Notes: a model not told the origin generated them from the sequence alone. Counted from the first letter of the stretch, positions 25,217 through 38,931 are shown. The stretch is DNA of 64,000 bases from Perca fluviatilis (GCF_010015445.1 NC_053120.1:15172597-15236596), one strand, 5' to 3'. A program made the numbers and translations.

Positions 25217-27088
25217 TTAGGGCCCGGCGCCGACAGCGCCGAGGGCCCTATTGAAACTGAAGGAATTATTTCTTTTTCCTGGCAAATTAATTGGCTTTTT
25301 GAGGGGCTTAACATATTCAAAAACTCACCAAATTTGGCGGTCATCAACAGTCTGGTGAAAAAATGTATTTTAAAGGGTTTCATGAATAGGCGCCAAAGGG
25401 TCAAAATGGCTCCGTTAGCGCTAGAAAGTTAAAATAATTTAGCCCCTGCCGTACCGTTTAACGTAGATCTCACGAAACTTGGTACACATATGTAGCATGT
25501 CAAGCTGTACAAGAAACTTCATTAGAGCCATATACCTAAACCCAACAGGAAGTCCGCCATTTTGATTTCAAAGTTCGAAATTTGTGCGATTTTGGCCATT
25601 TCCACGTCGTACTTTTAACGTAACTCCTCCTAGAGATTTCATCCGATCAACTTCAAACTTCGGTCTGTGCCATCTTAAGATGTTAAAGATAAAAAATTGT
25701 TAAAAGAAAAACTTTTCGTCATAGGGCGTGGCCGTTGGGCGCGGCCATTTTGTGCGTGTCGCCGGCGAAACAGGAAGTGGGTGTAACTTGAGTGTACATT
25801 GTCCAACCAAGGGGGTAAGCTTCGCTTCAGAACTCGAACCACATATGGCGCCATTTTGATGCTACAAAGGTATCACCTCCCGTTAGCATTCCACTGACTA
25901 GCATTCATTTTGACGTCACTTGACAGCGAATAACTTTACATCTGAAGCGTTTAAAGACTCTATTTGTCCATTGTTTAGTTCTAAAGAAACATGACAATGT
26001 ATAAAAGGCTCCATTACCTTGTACCTCACGTTATGGCTCCGTAGCAGACGTTTTTGTAAAAATAGGCTAACGATTGTGTCACATAGTAGAGGAATTACTG
26101 TATAGTACAGGAGAAGCTCGCAGGCAGTTTCGAACTTACATGAGCTGTTAAGGTTTAATTACTAATGTTAACTAGCATGTTAGTGATCAATAATTAGCCT
26201 GTGCCCATGTTATCTCCTTACATATACCTACGCTCTCCGTCTCTGTAAGATTGGGAATGATTGAGATTTCTCTTGGCACAGCTACCAGAAGACTTTGAGA
26301 CATGTTGCTCACGTCACATTTACGTTTTCTCTCTCAGTTGTTGGGCGCGCAGTAAAGCAAGAGATCACCGGGAAAAGTGTTTCTAATAGCCTTCACTGGT
26401 CTCCGTTCAGAGCAAGGGGTCTATTGGTCCATTATATACTGTCTATGTGTCCAACTGGCTCGAAACTTTTCAGGATTCATAAGAGTCCAACCCTGAGGAC
26501 AAATAAAGGCCGATATTTACTTAAAGTCATAGCGGCCCCTAGTGGCAACAGGAAGTAGGCCTAAAAGTCAAGGTGCTATACTTTCGAACTACCTCCTAGA
26601 GATTTCATCCAATGGACTTCAAACTTGGTCTGTACCATCCCAACACCTTAACGATGAAAAGTTATTAAAAGAAAAACTTTTCGGTCAGACGGTGTGGGTG
26701 TGGCGGGCGGCCATTTTGAGTGTTTAGCGATGAACAAAGAAGTTGTTGTAACTTGAGTGTACGCTTGTCGTATTAACCCGAAATTTCACGATTGACAAGG
26801 GTCCAGGCCTGAGGACACCTACAGGCCAAAATTGAATTTTGGTCGTCATAGCCCCCGCGGGAACAGGAAATGCGCCTTATATGACAAACATCATCCAATT
26901 TACATGAAACTCAGAATGTGTGGTCTACATGTGATACTGAACCGGTCCCTATAATATGACCAAGCCCACTTACTCAGGCCACGCCCCTTCGATAACATTT
27001 GAACCGTTTAAGGTAGAGTCTTGTGTGAGGTGTCATTGAACTCAGCAGAGAGCTCCTTCTTCATTGGTCATGGTTTGGCCCCGGCCCT
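25217..27088 (-). mobile_element. Nested repeat family R, reverse copy
   Basis: Starts with the GC-rich palindromic end GGGCCCGGCGCCGACAGCG and is the reverse complement of most of 27810-29478. It is cut at about 27088, where a forward copy begins (TCCATCGGATGAAATCTC). No coding capacity was seen. Motifs such as CTCCTAGAGATTTCATCC recur in every copy. Confidence 0.75.
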
Positions 27089-27809
27089 AGTCCATCGGAT
27101 GAAATCTCTAGGAGGAGTTTGTTAAAGTATAGCACCTTGACTTTTGGGCCTACTTCTTGTTGCCACTAGGGGGTGCTATGACTTTAAGTAAATATCAGCC
27201 TTTATTTGTCCTCAGGGTTAGACTATTATGAATCCTGAAAAGTTTCGAGCCAGTTGGACAACGCATAACTTGAGTTACACCCACTTCCTGTTTCGGGGGA
27301 AAGCGCACAAAATGGTCCGCCCCGCCACGGCCGCCCTATGACGAAAAGTTTTTCTTTTAACAACTTTTCATCTTTAACATCTTAAGATGGCACAGACCGA
27401 ATTTGAAGTTGATCAGATGAAATCTCTAGGAGGAGTTCGTTAAAGTACGACATGTGGAAATGGCCAAAATCACACTAATTTCGAACTTTGAAATCAAAAT
27501 GGCGGACTTCCTGTTGGGTTTAGGGTATGGCTCTAATGAAGTTTTTGTACATGTTGACATGCTACATATGTGTACCACGTTTCGTGAATCTACATTAAAC
27601 ACACTGCAGGGGCTCAATTTTTGTAACTTTCTAGGGGGCGCTAGAGAGCCATTTTTGGGCGGCTATTCCCGAAACCCTTAAAATACGTAGATTTTTCACC
27701 AGACTTGATGCGACCGCCAAATTTGGTGAGTTTTTGAATATGTTAAGCCCCTCAAAAAGGCAATTCATTTGACGGAAAAAGAATAGAAAGAAAGAAAGAA
27801 TAGAAACAA
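27089..27809 (+). mobile_element. Nested repeat family R, 5'-truncated forward copy
   Basis: Begins abruptly at the junction with the reverse copy and matches the second half of the full copy, down to the A/GAAA-rich tail just before the next AATTAAAGCTGCGAGCAGCG start. Confidence 0.7.
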
Positions 27810-29300
27810 TTAAAGCTGCGAGCAGCGATGGACGGGCCCTCGCACCTCTGCGCCGCGGGTTGTTACCGGCCGACGCGCTCCTTGCAACTGTGCATTCACG
27901 TGGCACTCACACGCCACAAATCATCAATGAAAAGGAAACTCCCCCCGACCGAAGTTCAACGATACCTCACACAAGACTCTACGTCATACAGTTCATCAGC
28001 TGTGAAAGGGGGCGTGGCTAAAGCATAGGGGCGGGCCAAACCATTACCAATGAATAAGGAAGTCTCTGCTGAGTTCAATGATATCTCGCACAAGGGTCTA
28101 CATCAAACGGGTCATTAGTTATAAAGGGGCGTGGCTAAAGCATAGGGGCGGGCCAAACCATCACCAATGAAGAAGGAACTCTCTGCTGAGTTCAATGACA
28201 CCTCACACGAGACTGTACCTTAAACGGTTCAAATGTTATGAATGGGGGCGGGGCCTGAGTAAGTGGGCGTGGTTAAACTATAGGGGCGGCTCATATCACA
28301 TGTAGACCACACATTCTGAGTTTCATGTAAATCGGATGATGTTTGTCATATAAGGCAGATTTCCTGTTGCCAGCGGGGGCGCTATGACCAAAGTCAATTT
28401 TGGCCTGTAGGTGTCCTCAGGCCTGAACCCTTGTCCATTGTGAGAAATTTTCGGGCAGATACCACAACGTATACTCAAGTTACAACAACTTCTTTGTTCA
28501 TCGCTAAACACTCAAAATGGCCGCCACGCCACGCCCACACCGTCTGACCGAAAGTTTTTCTTTTAATAACTTTTCATCGTTAAGGTGTTGAGATGGTACA
28601 GACCAAGTTTGAAGTCCATCGGATGAAATCTCTAGGAGGAGTTCGTTAAAGTATAGCACCTTGACTTTTAGGCCTACTTCCTGTTGCCACTAGGGGGCGC
28701 CGTATGACTTTAAGTAAATGTTGGCCTTTATTTGTCCTCAGGGTTGGACTCTTATGAATCCGAAAAAGTTTCGAGGTAATCGGACAACGTAAACTCGAAG
28801 TTACACCCACTTCCTGTTTCGGGCGGCGAAACGCACAAAATGGCCGCCCGGCCAGCCCTATGACGAAAGGTTTTTTTTTTAACAACTTTTCATCTTTAAC
28901 TTCTTAAGATGGCACGGACCGAGTTTGAAGTTATCGGATGAAATCTCTAGGAAGAGTTCGTCGAAAGTATGGACATGTGGAAATGGCCAAAATCGCACTA
29001 ATTTCGAACATTTAATTCAAAATGGCGGACTTCCTGTTGGGTTTAGGGTATGGCTCTAATTAAGTTTTTTGTACATCTTGACATGTTACATATGTGTACC
29101 AAGTTTCGTGAGTCTACGTTAACGCGCCGAGGCTCAATTTTCTTAACTTTGGGGGGGTGCTAGCGAGCCATTTTTGTGCGCCTATTCCCGAAACCCTTTA
29201 AAATTACGTAAATTTTCACCAGACTTGATGCGACCGCCAAATATTTGTGAGTTTTTGAATATGTTAAGGCCCCTCAAAAAGCCAATTCATTTGACGGGAA

Positions 29301-29368
<68 letters not shown>

Positions 29369-29478
29369 AACAATAATTCCTTCAGTTTCAATAGGGCCTT
29401 CGCGGCCCCGTGCTTCGGGCCCTTATAATTCCTTCAGTTTCAATAGGGCCTTCGCTGTCAGCGCCGGCCCGGGCCTAA
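27810..29478 (+). mobile_element. Nested repeat family R, near-complete forward copy
   Basis: Starts AATTAAAGCTGCGAGCAGCG and ends with TTCAGTTTCAATAGGGCC followed by the GC-rich end GCGCCGGCCCGGGCC. It carries a (GAAA)n run at 29297-29370. About 1.67 kb, non-coding. Repeated internal motifs (GGGGCGTGGCTAAAGCATAG) occur in the first half. Confidence 0.75.
29297..29370. repeat. (GAAA)n microsatellite
   Basis: About 18 GAAA units inside the R element, at the same place where the 27089-27809 copy has a shorter, interrupted version. Confidence 0.95.
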
Positions 29479-30017
29479 TTATCTATTAGAAATAGATCTC
29501 AAGTGTTAAATTATTAGACAAGTACTGAAATAATTAGTATGCAGATAATTATATAATTAGTATGCAGTTAACTTTGAAATAACTTTATAGCAAATGTTCT
29601 GTAGTAATTTTCTAGACAGTTTTTTCTCTGTGGCTTTGGTACATTACCGAATCATCCTCTACATTTGCAAAACAGTAAGTGCATTTCTCAAAACAATTTG
29701 TACAAATAGGAAAACACCATGGATTAGCCAAAAGCCAGTCTCTTGCTCATAATCCTTAGTTCATCTCTCAAAAGTAAATATCTGTGTCAATGAACATGTC
29801 AGTGCCATCGGAACGACAAGTCCTTGTGTCATTGATAAGACAAAATTGCTTAGTCATGTTGTTAATATAACAGTGTCTGGAGGGATAATGTAATGTAAAC
29901 TATGGCAAAAATTTTGATGAAAGTTACTGTATTGAAATAGGATTCACAGTTACACTTTTACTAGTGGTCAGGCAAAAAAAAACATTACAATATTATTGAG
30001 ATATAGAAAATAAAAGA

Positions 30018-30962
30018 ATTAAAGCTGCGAGCAGCGATGGACGGCCCTCGCTACCGGGCCATCAGGTTACCGGCTGACGCGCGCCCTTTGCATCGTGTAT
30101 TTGCGCGGCACTCAGACGCCGCAAAATTCGTCAACAAAAAGGGAACTCCCCACGATTCAACCATACCTCACACAAGATTCTACGTCATACGGTTCATTAG
30201 CTGTGGAAAGGGGCGTGGCTAAAGCATAGGGCGGGTCAAACCATCACCAATTAAAAAGGAAGTCTCTGCTGAGTTCAATGATCACTCACACAAGACTCTA
30301 CCCTTTAGATGGCTCAGCATGTATGAAAGGGGGCGTGGCTTGAACACGGGCAAAACCATCACCAATGAAGAAGGAAGTCTCTGCTGAGTTCAATGATACC
30401 TCACACAAAGGGTATACTTTTAACGGTTTGAATGTTCTGAAAGGGGGCGTGGCTTAAGCATAGGGGGCGGCCAAACCATGACCAATGAAGAAGGAACTCT
30501 CTGCTGAGTTCAATGACAACTCACACAAGACTCTACCTTAAAGGTTCAAATGTTATGAAAGGGGCGTGGCCTGAGTAAGTGGGCGTGGCCATATTATATA
30601 GGGGGCCTCAGTATAACACGTAGCCACACATTGTGAGTTTCATGCAAATCGGATGATGTTTGTCATATAAGGCAGATTTCCTGTTGCCAGCGGGGGGCTA
30701 TGACCAAAGTCAATTTTGGCCTGTAGGTGTCCTCAGGCCTGGACCCTTGTCAATTGTGAGAAATTTCGGGCAGATTACCACGTCCCATAATTGCAATAAA
30801 ATAACTTCTTTGTTCATACGCTAAAACACCAAAATGCCGCCCACCCAGCGCACTGACACATCGAAAGTTTTTCTTTAATAACTTTTCATCGTTAAGGTGT
30901 TGGGATGGTACAGACTAAGTTTGAAGTCCATCGGATGAAATCTCTAGGAGGAGTTCGTTAAA
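30018..30962 (+). mobile_element. Nested repeat family R, 3'-truncated forward copy
   Basis: Again starts AATTAAAGCTGCGAGCAGCG and carries five imperfect repeats of the GGGGCGTGGCT block. It ends at GGAGGAGTTCGTTAAAG, where a different repeat (GTGCCCATATTATGAAAAAA) begins. Confidence 0.7.
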
Positions 30963-31279
30963 GTGCCCATATTATGAAAAAATCACTTTTCTGGGATTTT
31001 GGGGGTGCTTTTTGTGTCTCTGGTGCTTCCACACATACAAACTTTGAAAAAAATCCATCCATGCTGTTTTGAGTGAGATACAGGTTTCTGAATGTGTCCT
31101 GCTTTCAGTCTCCTACCCAGCCACCAATGACATGTGGGGCCCAGATGGTTTAAGTGCGGGGTTCCATGGTTACTGTGTGGGCGTAGGCGTTGGCTGGGTG
31201 AAATCAACGGGTCCCATGTAGGTTTTGTAGTATGAGTCCCACATAGGAAGCCAATATGAGCTGATTACCTGGGCCCCAT

Positions 31280-32025
31280 AAGGGACAGGCATGGGCCAAT
31301 TGGGCATGAGTTTGAACTGAGAACACATATATGGGTCCTGCATAGCATATTTATGGGCCAAGTGGGCATGGGTTTGATCTGGGAACGCATATATGGGTCC
31401 CGCATAGAATGTTTATGGGCCAAGTGGGCATGGGTTCGATCTGGGAACGGCATATGGGTCCTGCATAGAATGTTTATGGGCCAAGTGGCCATGGGTTTGA
31501 ACTGAGAACACATATATGGGTCCTGCATAGCATATTTATGGGGCCAAGCGGGCATGGGTTTGATCTGGGGAACGCATATATGGGTCCTGCATGGCATTTT
31601 TATGGGCCAAGTGGTCATGGGTTTGATCTGGGAACACATATATGGGTCCTGCATAGCATATTTATGGGCCAAGTGGGCATGAGTTTGAACTGAGAACACA
31701 TATATGGGTCCTGCATAGCATATTTATGGGCCAAGTGGGCATGGGTTTGATCTGGGAACGATATATGGGTCCCGCATAGAATGTTTATGGGCCAAGTGGG
31801 CATGGGTTCGATCTGGGAACGCATATATGGGTCCTGCATAGAATGTTTATGGGCCAAGTGGCCATGGGTTTGAACTGAGAACACATATATGGGTCCTGCA
31901 TAGCATATTTATGGGCCAAGTGGGCATGGGTTTGATCTGGGAACGATATATGGGTCCTGCATGGCATTTTTGTGGCCAAGTGGTCATGGGTTTGATCTGG
32001 GAACACATATATGGGTCCTGCATGG
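31280..32025. repeat. 62-bp minisatellite, about 12 units
   Basis: The phrase ATATATGGGTCCTGCATAG recurs about every 62 bp, with GGGCCAAGTGGGCATGGG between. Open frames across it are by-products of the period and do not support a protein. Confidence 0.92.
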
Positions 32026-32432
32026 CAGAGGCGCAAGTAACTATGTAGGCCTATTGAGTTATGTAATTACTTACTGTACAATTTTTATTAACTTGTAGTA
32101 ACTCTACATTTAGGCTAATCAAGCATGTTGAGATTGAGTAATTGTAACTCAATACATTTCAAGTCACGCTTAGTCACCAAAGAACAAACATTCCATACAT
32201 GTAGATCTTTTGCCAAAACAATCCATCAGTCATTTTTGTTAGTCGTGCAGAAAATGAAAAATGTAACTTCCCAAAAATGTAAAAACATCAAAATAGGTCA
32301 AAGTTTACGCTGTGTTGAATTATGCTGATTAGTGGACTCTCAGAAAGGTTGCAGGCCTACCGTAACAATTCAAATAATAGCCCAGTCCCAGAGCCTGTCC
32401 TTTGGGGCAGAAACACATATTTAGACAAATAA

Positions 32433-32984
32433 CTATGCTCGATATTATCGGCCGATATTGGCTTTAAAATTCAATATCGGTAAATATCGGTATCGGTTTT
32501 TTGAAATGGTTTAAAATGACTAAAGTATGTCATTTTATACCTTATTGGAAAGCTTGTTTCCTCTCAAAGCGAATGCAGACAAAATGTGGGTGTAGGTTGT
32601 TGGCCAACCAGCATACACACAGGGTTTGTAGAGTAAATAAATTCTTGAGCAGGGCAGATCTAAGCCCCAATGAGTGGAATGAGTTGAATTTTTGTTCTTG
32701 TGTGGCTATTTGTTTTCAGTTTACCTCAGTCAAAGAAATGTTCAGTTGGCAACTACTTCGAGAGGTAGTGTAGCACCGCACCCCAGTTAGTCTACCGGTT
32801 GCTGGCTAGTCCTTCAAAACATTCAAATCCCCAGTATCAAGGGAGTCATGGAACAGTGGGCAGTAAGCCTATAAACGATCATATGTTTCGGTATCCGTGA
32901 TCGGCTAATATCGGTATCGGAAATTAAGCATTGGACAATATTGGTATATCGGATATCGGTACATAATCAATGTCAAGCATCCCT
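32433..32984. mobile_element. hAT-like MITE with ATATCGG repeats
   Basis: Bounded by ACAAATAA target duplications (32425-32432 and 32985-32992; 8 bp, typical of hAT). The ends are CTATGCTCGATATTATCGG and the complement of GCTTGACATTGAT...ending CCCT. Both subterminal regions are dense in TATCGG/CCGATA motifs. No transposase. Confidence 0.75.
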
Positions 32985-34418
32985 ACAAATAACCCCATAC
33001 GGTTATCCACATCCCATAGATGCCTGTCCCAATGGTCTATTTGATCAAATAAAACTCCGGGATCCTATTCGAGTTTTCCGGTACTTCATTTTTGAAGATG
33101 AGGCCAAATAACTCACAGACAGCTAGTCCCTTTATGGACATGAATATGATGCATTTATTACCTCTTAGGAAATTGTAATTCAATATTTGTTAGAAAAGGA
33201 CTTGCAGGAGGCCTCATCATCAATCTCTCTTCCACTTCTGTGTTGTTAGATGTCCTTGGACCAAGGAGTAGCATGTACTATCAAGGTGTAGCACATACAC
33301 CAACAATGACTGATGTGTTGGCTGTAAAAGGTACAGTAGATCTGTTTGAGAAAAAAATGAGGGAAAAACACTTGTTTTGTATCTAATCAATTATTAATGA
33401 TTAATAGATTGTTGGCATTTTAACTTTTGGTAAAGGAAAACACACATCCAGCCCTAGTCTGGAGAAGTGGCGGTGGTTAAAAGTAACTAATACTCTGAGT
33501 AGTTTTATTTTTACAAATTGTACTTTTACTTGAGTATTTTCTTACACCAGTAATTTTACTTGTAACAGAGTAATATTTTAGCAATGTAACAGTACTGTTG
33601 TACATTGAGTACAGATTTTCATTACTCTTTCCCCGCTTTATGCACACAACACCTAATTAGGCTCATTCATAATGAAGCCAGCGGAGCAGTTAACGTTTGT
33701 TAATTCTCTCAATTTACGAATTTTACTGTATTTAATTGTTATTTGGTCAGGCAGTTCTTAGGACATCTATAAGGGGCCTGTGTGCGAAGGCCTTGTTTTG
33801 CAAACGCGTTAACAGTCCATTTGGAAAGCACTGCTGCTAGCTGTCTACTTCAAGGAGAACTTCTATCAGACATTCACAAATTGAGGTAAGTTGAAATATT
33901 ATTTTGCCAGAAAATAACACTGCAGATTGTACAGCGGTCTGTATTTTTGGTTTGTGCTGTTTAATCTGATGTAGAATCTAACCAAAAGAAGAACAGCGGA
34001 GAGCGCGTTGGACAATAATTAATATATCACGATAGACGGAGCTCTGAAGCAGACCTGTGCGTCGCTTAGTGTTCTCTCTCTGGATAAAGACGAGCAGCAG
34101 CACAGACACCAGGGCATCGGACCGGGGGTAAAACCAATACTGATTACCAGGGGCCCAGGGAGAGGGGCCCTTGAAAAGTCTGGAACATATATTTATTTTA
34201 CCTGAATATTTTTATTTCCTAATAACATTTCATAATGCATATCAGATGAAATGTAAAGTTAGTGTATTGGCAGAATAACTTGGTTGATTGACTGACTATT
34301 TTGTATACAAAAAGGTCTCACCCCCTTGCTAATGTGCCAAATGGTTTAGTCCACCTGCATGCATTACGTTAGCCAGTTCAGTTGAGCGTCTGGTGGAGCG
34401 CAAACTTCTGCTGTAGAA

Positions 34419-34530
34419 ATGTCTTCTCAAAGAAAGCCCAATACTACTACCAAAAGAAATGAAAGACAGGAGGAGGAGAGAAAACAGAATGAGGGGAAAC
34501 AATTGGTAACTGACTTCTTTTCAAAGAAAG
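34419..34530 (+). pseudogene. Possible first coding exon of a hAT/ZMYM-like transposase relic
   Basis: An ATG opens a 37-codon basic segment (MSSQRKPNTTTKRNERQ, ending LVTDFFSKK) that runs into a consensus donor (AAAG|GTGAGC). From family knowledge, many teleost hAT elements annotated as ZMYM1-like begin with such a lysine-rich leader ending in a short F-F/Y-K motif. A possible acceptor (TTGTTTTTAG|GTGCACTG) lies at about 35485. No transposase core follows, so at most this is a relic. Confidence 0.3.
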
Positions 34531-35635
34531 GTGAGCACTAACTAGAAAAGCAAAATCCATGGTGCTTGTCAGGGACCAAGCAGTTAGGCATGAGAAGTCG
34601 CAGGAGATTTCAAAATAGGGTTTTTTATTTTACCCACAAAAAAATCTGCCAACAAATAAACATAAAGTTTGTGCCCTTAAAAGAGGTCAAATAAACAAAC
34701 TGAACTTAAGCTCTGAACATAACAAACTCAAAAATACAACTGACCTATACAAGAAAAACGAAGACGTACGTATATACTGAGTGATCAGACCAGGTTTGAC
34801 ACCCAGGGGAGACTAACAATAACACTAATATGTAAATTACAAATAACAAAAGAAAACAACTAAACACTTACTCCAAAAGAAATGTAATCTTAATTAACAT
34901 TAACTGAATAAATGTACTAAAGACAATACAAATCAAAACTCAAATATCTTGAGGACAAATAAAGCTAACTCCCCCCTGACATAACAAGTAGTGGTAGAGT
35001 CCAATTTAGCCACCACTCCTATAAAGCTGCTGTAGTTCCAGACGCCACCCCTTTGTCCCTGCAGCCTGCATGCCTCACTCCAGGGTGTGGAATCGCAACA
35101 CACTAGTAAGCTCAAAGAAAACAGTTATATTAGAAAACCAATCCAAAACTTATAAAGTATATGTGTAAACCAAATCCAGTGCCCTGTAAGTTATTTAAAA
35201 CTAAATAAATGTTTACAACAAAATATATAATGTGTCTGAAAAGATATAGAAACCAATCTTAAGGAAAACAGCATGAACTAAGATAAATGTGAGTGTATGA
35301 GGTTACCGCCTTTAAGATGGCTGTGTGGCCACAGCTGTGGCCATCACAGTGCTAAACTGCTTGAATATCTCCGTGACTGTTAGCGCTAAAAAACGGACTG
35401 AGACAACCCATTGAAAGAGCAGAACATGCACTTGTTGGAGCAAAAAAGAACCTTGCTAAATTGACTTATGCTCCTTTGTTTTTAGGTGCACTGAAGAGTA
35501 ATGCAATGACTCAAAATGTGAAGTGGAAATGGCGCTGTTGAAGTGGTTTACCGGCGCACGTGACCGTGGAGGGGAGAGGGCTGCAAGAGCCCAAAGAGAA
35601 AAAGGAGCGTCCACCACACAGACGCCATGAGTGTA

Positions 35636-36025
35636 TTTTGTATTAATGTATTTTTTGGAGAGGTGTTTTTTTTTTCAGAGATTTAAAAAAAAAACATTTT
35701 TGATTTATTTACCGGTATGTTGTGACATTTAAATTGTTTTTTAAAGATTGTTTGTTGTTCGATGTAACAATTTTGTATTATGTATTTTTTTTGGAGAGAT
35801 GTTTTTTTTCAGAGATTTTTTAAAAATATATTTTGATTTGTTTACTGGTATGTTGTGACATTTAAATTGTTTTTTAAAGATTGTTTGTTGTTTGATGTAA
35901 CAATTTTGTATTATGTATTTTTTTTGGAGAGATGTTTTTTTTCAGAGATTTTTAAAAAATATATTTTTGATTTGTTTACCGTATGTTGTGACATTTAAAT
36001 TGTTTTTAAAGATCTTTTTTTTTTT
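35636..36025. repeat. 137-bp tandem repeat, three units
   Basis: TTTTTTTGGAGAG recurs at about 35650, 35787 and 35924, each followed by TATGTTGTGACATTTAAATTG. It abuts the TTAA element at 36036. Confidence 0.9.
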
Positions 36026-36035
36026 TTCAATTTAA

Positions 36036-38201
36036 AGGGGTGATAGAATGCAAAACCGATTTTACCCTGTCATAGTTGAATAACGACAGTTTGGTGGGTA
36101 AATAGGACATACATAGAAGCTCAAAGTCCCACTGACACCCCTTTACTATGAAAATCTCATATTTTGAAACTGCCTCTGAAAACGGGCAAATCCCAACAAA
36201 GCTGAGTTGCTTGGCGCAAGCATCTCAAAATCCGGAACCTTAAGAGAACAGTCACGCCCCAACATTTACATAGGCTACACAACTGACCTGAGATCAGGTA
36301 GTCTTCTGAATCTAGCTAGGTCACGAGATCTCTGCTATTCCATTACAAAATTCACTTCTGAAACTTTTGTGCGAGAAATCAACCATATAAAGCTCAAATA
36401 TGGGCCGCTTTACGAAAATGGATGGCTAATTGCAAATTTTCTCCGACTGTGTGTCTGAGTTTAGTGCCGGTGTTGGTGCTGCCTGGGTTGCTACATCGCC
36501 ACCCTGACCGCAGTGTCAGCGAGCTTGTTACGCCCGCAATCTTTTACCGGCGGCCCGCAGGTTCCAGTTAATCTTATAATGGGTATGTGTGTTGAGTTAT
36601 TTAAACAATCCGGGAAATAAACGCCTCTTTGTGGCGCGCGGAGTCTCATTGATAGAGCGCGGTGAGATGGAGTCCATCAATGAGAGCTAGCTAGCCTCCT
36701 CCTAACTCTGACATTAACAAAAATACATTCAATTGAAATCCGAAATCGGACAAGTGTTAGCTAAGCTTTGTAAGACCTTGAGGAACCTGTAATATTCATG
36801 CCGTGACGAAATTCAAACTGTAAATATACTTTAGTTATGCGAAGTGAGCAAGCTGCGATATTTCCCCATTGTAATGAATGGGACATATAGCAAGCAGCTG
36901 TTCGTCCCTACAAAGACGCCGTTATGCGTCATAAAAATCCCTTAAAATCAAATTGGACACAACGGTTAGCTTTATAAGACATTGGGGAATGATGTTGTAT
37001 AAGTGGCGTGACGAAATTCAAACTAAATATAATTTAGTTATGGCGACAATGTAGCTAGCTAGCTGCAGTATTTCCCCATTGTAATGAATGGGACATATAG
37101 CAAGCAGCTGCTCGTCCTACAAAGACCGCTAAGCGTTCATAAAAATGCCTTAAAATCAAATCGGACACAACGGTTAGCTTTATAAGACATTGGGGAATGA
37201 TGTATAAGTGGCGTGAGCGGAAATTCAAACTAAATATAATTTAGTTATGGCGACAATGTAGCTAGCTAGCGGCGGTATTTCCCCATTGTAATGAATGGGA
37301 CATATAGCAAGCAGCTGCTCGGTTCCTACAAAGCACGCGTTCATAAAAATGCCTTAAAATCAAATCGGACACAACGGTTAGCTTTATAAGACATTGGGGA
37401 ATGTGTTGTATAAGTGGCGTGGACGAAATTCAAACAGTAAATATAATTTAGTTATGGCGAAGTGTAGCTAGCTAGCTGCGGTATTTCCCCATTGTAATGA
37501 ATGGGACATATAGCAAGCAGCTGCTTGTCCTACAAAGACGCTCCGCGTTCATAAAAATGCCTTAAAATCAAATCGGACACAACGGTTAGCTTTATAAGAC
37601 ATTGGGACATTCAAAACCGTAAATGTATTATTTATAGATATAGTTATGCCGGCAGCTGGCCGCGGAGCCCCGTATGCAGTATCCACAAAGGGTGACTTTG
37701 CCCTGGGTATGGAGCCCAGCAGGCTGTCGCTTCCGTCAGACTGTGTGGAGCTCCTAAAGTCCGACACGTCTTTACCAAATTTGCAATTAGCCATCAATTT
37801 TTGTAAAACGGCCCATATTTGAGCTTTATATAGTTGATTTCTCGCTTAAAAAAGTCTCAGAAGTGAATTTGGTAATGAAACATTGCAGTGTCTGGAATAT
37901 GAGATTCTGTCGCTTCTCTAATGTATGTGTATTGGGGATTCGCTCAACCAATCAGCGCGCGTCTCTAATGTCTGCGTATGGCAAGTCGCTCAACCAATCA
38001 CCGCGCAGCTCATCTAAATATTCATGACCATACCATATTTGGAAGAAAAGCTCTTGTTACAAATAGGGCCAAAACACAGGGATGCATAAGGGCCAGTAAA
38101 ATATCAACCAGGTCATATTCAGCCCAACCAATGTTACATAACCCATTAGGAGAACATAAGGAACAGTGTGAAATACCCTATACAATCATTCTATCACCCC
38201 T
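36036..38201. mobile_element. TTAA-flanked foldback element with inner tandem repeats
   Basis: The terminal repeats AGGGGTGATAGAATG and CATTCTATCACCCCT are flanked by TTAA (36032-36035 and 38202-38205), the target of piggyBac- and Kolobok-type elements. Longer inverted segments around 36290-36450 and 37770-37900 share AAAGCTCAAATATGGGCCG and its complement. The centre is a tandem array of about 207 bp units (36790-37610, four copies of CCCCATTGTAATGAATGGGA). No transposase was found. Confidence 0.75.
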
Positions 38202-38329
38202 TTAACAATATATTTCTTGCAATTCAAAGGCGTCAAGTGTCTTTTATTTATCTTGGACTTATATTCATTCTTCTTTTTCTTAGATTGCTTCCTTAAATCA
38301 TTTGGCATGGTTGGGCTTAGATAGGCCTT

Positions 38330-38850
38330 GCATGAATTGCCCAGTTAGGACCCACATAAGATCCTTACAGAGCCCACTTTAAGCCCATAGGGGCATTCAC
38401 GGTTGAATCCTGGTGCAAGCCCACTTTAAAACCCCTTTAGGCAGGTGGGGCCCAAATGGGTCTGACATGAATTACCCAGTTAGGACCCACATAAGACCCT
38501 TACAGGTCCCACTTAAAACCCATCTGGGCATCCACGGCTGGCCCCCGTGTGGATCCTGGGTGCAAGCCCATTTTAAACGCCCTTTAAGCAGGTGGGGCCC
38601 AAATGGGTCTGTCATGAATTGCCCGGTTAGGACCCACATAAGACCCTTACAGAGCCCATTTAAAGCCCATCTGGGCATCCACGGCTGGATCCTGGGTGTA
38701 AACCCACTTTAAACCCCTTAGGGCAGGTGGGGGCCCAAATGGGTCCGACATGAATTACCCAGTTAGGACCCACATAAGACCCTTACAGGTCCCACTTTTA
38801 GTATGTCTGGGCTTCCACGGCTTGCCCCAATTTGGATCCCGGTGCGCAAG
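38330..38850. repeat. 140-bp tandem repeat, about four units
   Basis: GTTAGGACCCACATAAG recurs at 38344, 38482, 38626 and 38763. The units share GGGCCC- and CCCACTT-rich vocabulary with the 31.3 kb minisatellite but not its period. Confidence 0.9.
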
Positions 38851-38931
38851 CCCATAATGGGGCCCACATTTGCCGCCCATGAAGCCCTCATCTGGGCCCC
38901 ACATGTCATTGTTGAGCATAGAGCAAAACAA

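Noticed and set aside
29297..30962. CRISPR-like or regulatory reading of the short repeated GGGGCGTGGCT blocks
   Set aside because: They are internal repeats of a eukaryotic non-coding element, not spacer-separated identical repeats.
31280..32036. Several overlapping 80-140 aa minus-strand frames rich in MQDPYMCSQ repeats
   Set aside because: They simply follow the 62-bp minisatellite, and no start, splice site or conserved domain accompanies them.
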